A DNA stretch of 7,122 nucleotides from Bacillota bacterium. Its GTDB lineage: Bacteria > Bacillota_C > Negativicutes > CTSoil-072. Positions 6,064-7,122 of the stretch are shown piece after piece (the first letter of the stretch is position 1; each line of letters starts with the position of its first letter). Both the position numbers and the translations under genes were made by a program. The notes under the pieces were generated by a model. That model was not told the DNA's origin, made no database searches, and saw nothing but the letters and a program-made list of their open reading frames with translations. The stretch lies in contig JAGFXW010000128.1 in NCBI GenBank assembly GCA_017861495.1, forward strand, positions 1 through 7,122, read 5' to 3'.

Positions 6064-6850
6064 TAAGCCGGTGTTTAAAATTTTGGGAACCGGGGCCGGT
6101 CCCGGAGCGCCATCTTTCTTTTGCAACTGTCCAGGCTGTTGTGAAGCCCGTAATAATCCGCGGCTTGCTAGAACTCGCAGCGGGGCCTTGGTTAGTACGG
6201 AAAGGGAGAACATTCTTATTGACATGCCTCCTGACCTCCGGGTTCAACTGTTGCGGGAAAAGATTAGCACGATCGATAAAATTTTTCTCACGCACTGGCA
6301 CTACGATCATTTTGGCGGCATTGGCGAATTGGAGTACTATGTAAAATTAAACCGTAAAACTGCGTTGCCGTTGTATTTGCCGCCGGAGGCTGTAATCCAG
6401 TTTCAACAGGCTTTCCCGGATTTGGACGATGTGTTTGATGTGATACCGTGGGAATTTGGCAAAGCCTATCAGCTGGATCAAGTTTCCATTATGCCGTTGC
6501 CGGCGAATCACGGGGTTGAAACGGCAGGTTTTTTGATCGAGTCAGGCGATAAAAAATTGGCGTATTTTCCCGATACTGCCGGACTTCCAGCAGAAACGGC
6601 GGAAAAAGTGGAACAGGTGGATTGGCTCGTTTGTGATGCGACGTTTTATGGCGATAACTGGTTTCCGGCCAGCCATATGTCAATTGAGGAAGCCATTGAA
6701 CTTGGCTGGCAAGTTAAGGCGAAAAGTACAATTCTCACTCATTTATCGGTTCATTACAGCCAGCCGGTTACGGAAAAGGATTTACAGGCAATTACAACGG
6801 ATAATCCGACGGTGTTGGCCGCTTATGATGGTATGATGTTTACTTTATAA
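6056..6850 (+). CDS. Metallo-beta-lactamase-fold hydrolase, PhnP-like
   Basis: Probable two-metal phosphodiesterase or related hydrolase of 264 residues. The metal-binding set is complete: HWHYDH (H80, H82, D84, H85), H152 in 'PANHG', D173 in 'FPDTAG' and H229 in 'LTHLS', with H207 in 'ASHMS' as an added candidate. The N-terminus has 'ILGTGAGPG' and a C23-x-C25-x2-C28-C29 cluster, resembling the structural zinc site of PhnP, the cyclic phosphoribosyl phosphodiesterase of phosphonate breakdown; PqqB-like proteins are also related. No other phn or pqq gene is visible, so neither pathway is implied. ATG 6056 overlaps the acetyltransferase stop by 8 bases, with GGGGTG (6042-6047) 8 bases upstream. 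It is the last gene of the cluster; no terminator follows except the hairpins of the riboswitch leader. Confidence 0.9.
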   Translation: MINKPVFKILGTGAGPGAPSFFCNCPGCCEARNNPRLARTRSGALVSTERENILIDMPPDLRVQLLREKISTIDKIFLTHWHYDHFGGIGELEYYVKLNRKTALPLYLPPEAVIQFQQAFPDLDDVFDVIPWEFGKAYQLDQVSIMPLPANHGVETAGFLIESGDKKLAYFPDTAGLPAETAEKVEQVDWLVCDATFYGDNWFPASHMSIEEAIELGWQVKAKSTILTHLSVHYSQPVTEKDLQAITTDNPTVLAAYDGMMFTL

Positions 6851-6851
6851 T
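6823..6851 (+). promoter_or_regulatory. Predicted sigma-70/sigma-A promoter for the riboswitch transcript
   Basis: A perfect -10 hexamer TATAAT lies at 6846-6851 and overlaps the TAA stop codon (6848-6850) of the hydrolase gene. A weak -35 candidate TTATGA (6823-6828) is 17 bases upstream. Transcription would start near 6858, a few bases before the first conserved riboswitch nucleotides (about 6864), which is the expected arrangement for a leader with its own promoter. Confidence 0.55.
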
Positions 6852-6863
6852 TGAATTACCCAG

Positions 6864-6973
6864 CTCTCCGAGCCGTATGACCTAAAGCGAACTATGGTTG
6901 TACAGCCTGGGCCGGAAGGCCCACGGGGTAGTGAAAGAAATTTTACTACCTCCCGCATGGGAAAGGAGGCGCC
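6864..6973 (+). promoter_or_regulatory. Molybdenum-cofactor (Moco) riboswitch aptamer
   Basis: The segment has conserved blocks I recognise from the Moco RNA motif: CTCCGAGCC at 6866-6874, CAGCCTGG at 6903-6910 and GGGAAAGGAGGCGCC at 6959-6973. Helices that pair by hand are P1 (6866-6869 with 6965-6968), P2 (6875-6882 with 6896-6903, eight pairs including G-U), P3 (6908-6913 with 6918-6923, closed by a GGAA GNRA loop), P4 (6927-6936 with 6941-6950, GAAA loop) and P5 (6951-6954 with 6959-6962). Presence of P3 is the feature said to mark Moco rather than the tungsten-cofactor variant. It probably acts as an OFF switch through the terminator that follows, controlling the gene starting at 7119. 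Recognition is by memory of the consensus. Confidence 0.85.
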
Positions 6974-7004
6974 TTACAAGTTTTCAATAAAACTTTTGTG
7001 CGCT
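6968..7004 (+). promoter_or_regulatory. Candidate antiterminator of the riboswitch
   Basis: GGCGC (6968-6972) can pair with GCGCT (7000-7004). Within it AC (6976-6977) can pair with GT (6998-6999), and AAGTTTT (6978-6984) with AAAACTT (6989-6995). This fold uses the P1 3' strand of the aptamer and the 5' arm of the terminator, so it excludes both. Ligand-stabilised P1 would therefore free the terminator. Confidence 0.5.
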
Positions 7005-7028
7005 TTCCGCATGAAAGTTTTATTTTTT
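6986..7028 (+). terminator. Intrinsic terminator in the riboswitch leader
   Basis: A 17-pair stem (6986-7002 with 7008-7024, including two adjacent wobble pairs) closes on a CTTTC loop and runs into TTTTTT (7023-7028). It lies 13 bases after the aptamer, the usual place for a riboswitch expression platform. It would also end transcripts coming through from the five-gene cluster. Confidence 0.85.
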
Positions 7029-7031
7029 GGT

Positions 7032-7078
7032 CTTGGCTTCCGCCACCGCTGCAACAGCTCGGCGCAAGCCGGGTTTTT
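7032..7078 (+). terminator. Second terminator-like hairpin in the same leader
   Basis: An interrupted stem follows directly: 7032-7039 with 7066-7073, 7041-7044 with 7061-7064, and 7048-7051 with 7055-7058 around a CAA loop, then TTTTT at 7074-7078. It is GC-richer than the first stem but broken by a mismatch and an internal loop. The outer three pairs are partly G-U. It may be a back-up terminator or a structural element of the leader. Confidence 0.5.
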
Positions 7079-7105
7079 AAACGAAGCAGAGTGTGTCGAA
7101 ATGGG

Positions 7106-7111
7106 AAGGAG
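7106..7111 (+). promoter_or_regulatory. Ribosome binding site of the next gene
   Basis: AAGGAG lies 7 bases before ATG 7119. The nearer ATG at 7114 is followed one codon later by TGA, so it cannot start a real gene. This fixes the start of the riboswitch-controlled gene. Confidence 0.8.
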
Positions 7112-7118
7112 ATATGAC

Positions 7119-7122
7119 ATGA
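7119..7122 (+). CDS. Start of the riboswitch-controlled gene (3' part outside window)
   Basis: Only ATG and one further base are inside the window. The start is supported by AAGGAG 7 bases upstream and by its position after the riboswitch leader. No protein sequence is visible. From known Moco riboswitch targets, a gene for molybdenum cofactor synthesis, molybdate transport or a Moco enzyme is expected. Confidence 0.6.

Noticed and set aside
6864..6973. Tungsten-cofactor (Tuco) variant of the riboswitch
   Set aside because: The P3 helix with its GNRA loop is clearly present; the variant linked to tungsten is described as lacking P3.

Overview
This window looks like chromosomal DNA from an anaerobic, sigma-54-using bacterium. 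Features suggesting an anaerobe are the [4Fe-4S] proteins, a CCG-domain (HdrD/GlpC-like) protein, a DUF169-ferredoxin protein and a molybdenum-cofactor-type riboswitch. Moderate GC, AGGAG-type ribosome sites and tight gene packing would suit a Clostridia/Negativicutes-like Firmicute, but this lineage call is an inference. All genes read rightward.

Region 1 (1-2334) is the downstream part of an ABC importer operon of the nitrate/sulfonate/taurine class. It holds a substrate-binding protein (start lies outside the window), an SsuC/TauC-type permease and an SsuB/TauB-type ATPase whose start overlaps the permease stop. The substrate cannot be read from the sequence.

Region 2 (2335-2607) is a 273-base intergenic space with no convincing gene and no obvious terminator. 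It carries a near-consensus sigma-54 (-24/-12) promoter at 2517-2532, preceded by dyad sequences that could bind an activator.

Region 3 (2608-6850) is a compact five-gene cluster behind that promoter: a DUF2064 glycosyltransferase-like protein; a protein with two N-terminal [4Fe-4S] motifs and two CCG cysteine domains; a DUF169 protein fused to a 2[4Fe-4S] ferredoxin; a GNAT acetyltransferase with a C-terminal cysteine cluster; and a PhnP-like metallo-beta-lactamase-fold hydrolase. Spacing is 39 bases or less, with one overlap. Each family is recognisable, but I know of no described pathway that uses this set. It looks like an anaerobic redox or cofactor/small-molecule modification module whose reaction is unknown.

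Region 4 (6851-7122) is a regulatory leader. A perfect TATAAT overlaps the stop codon of the hydrolase gene. It is followed within about 15 bases by a Moco-type riboswitch aptamer with clear P2, P3 (GNRA loop), P4 and P5 helices, a strong intrinsic terminator with a competing antiterminator, and a second terminator-like hairpin. A Shine-Dalgarno and an ATG follow, at the last bases of the window. The controlled gene lies just outside and is predicted to be linked to molybdenum or tungsten cofactor synthesis, transport or use.
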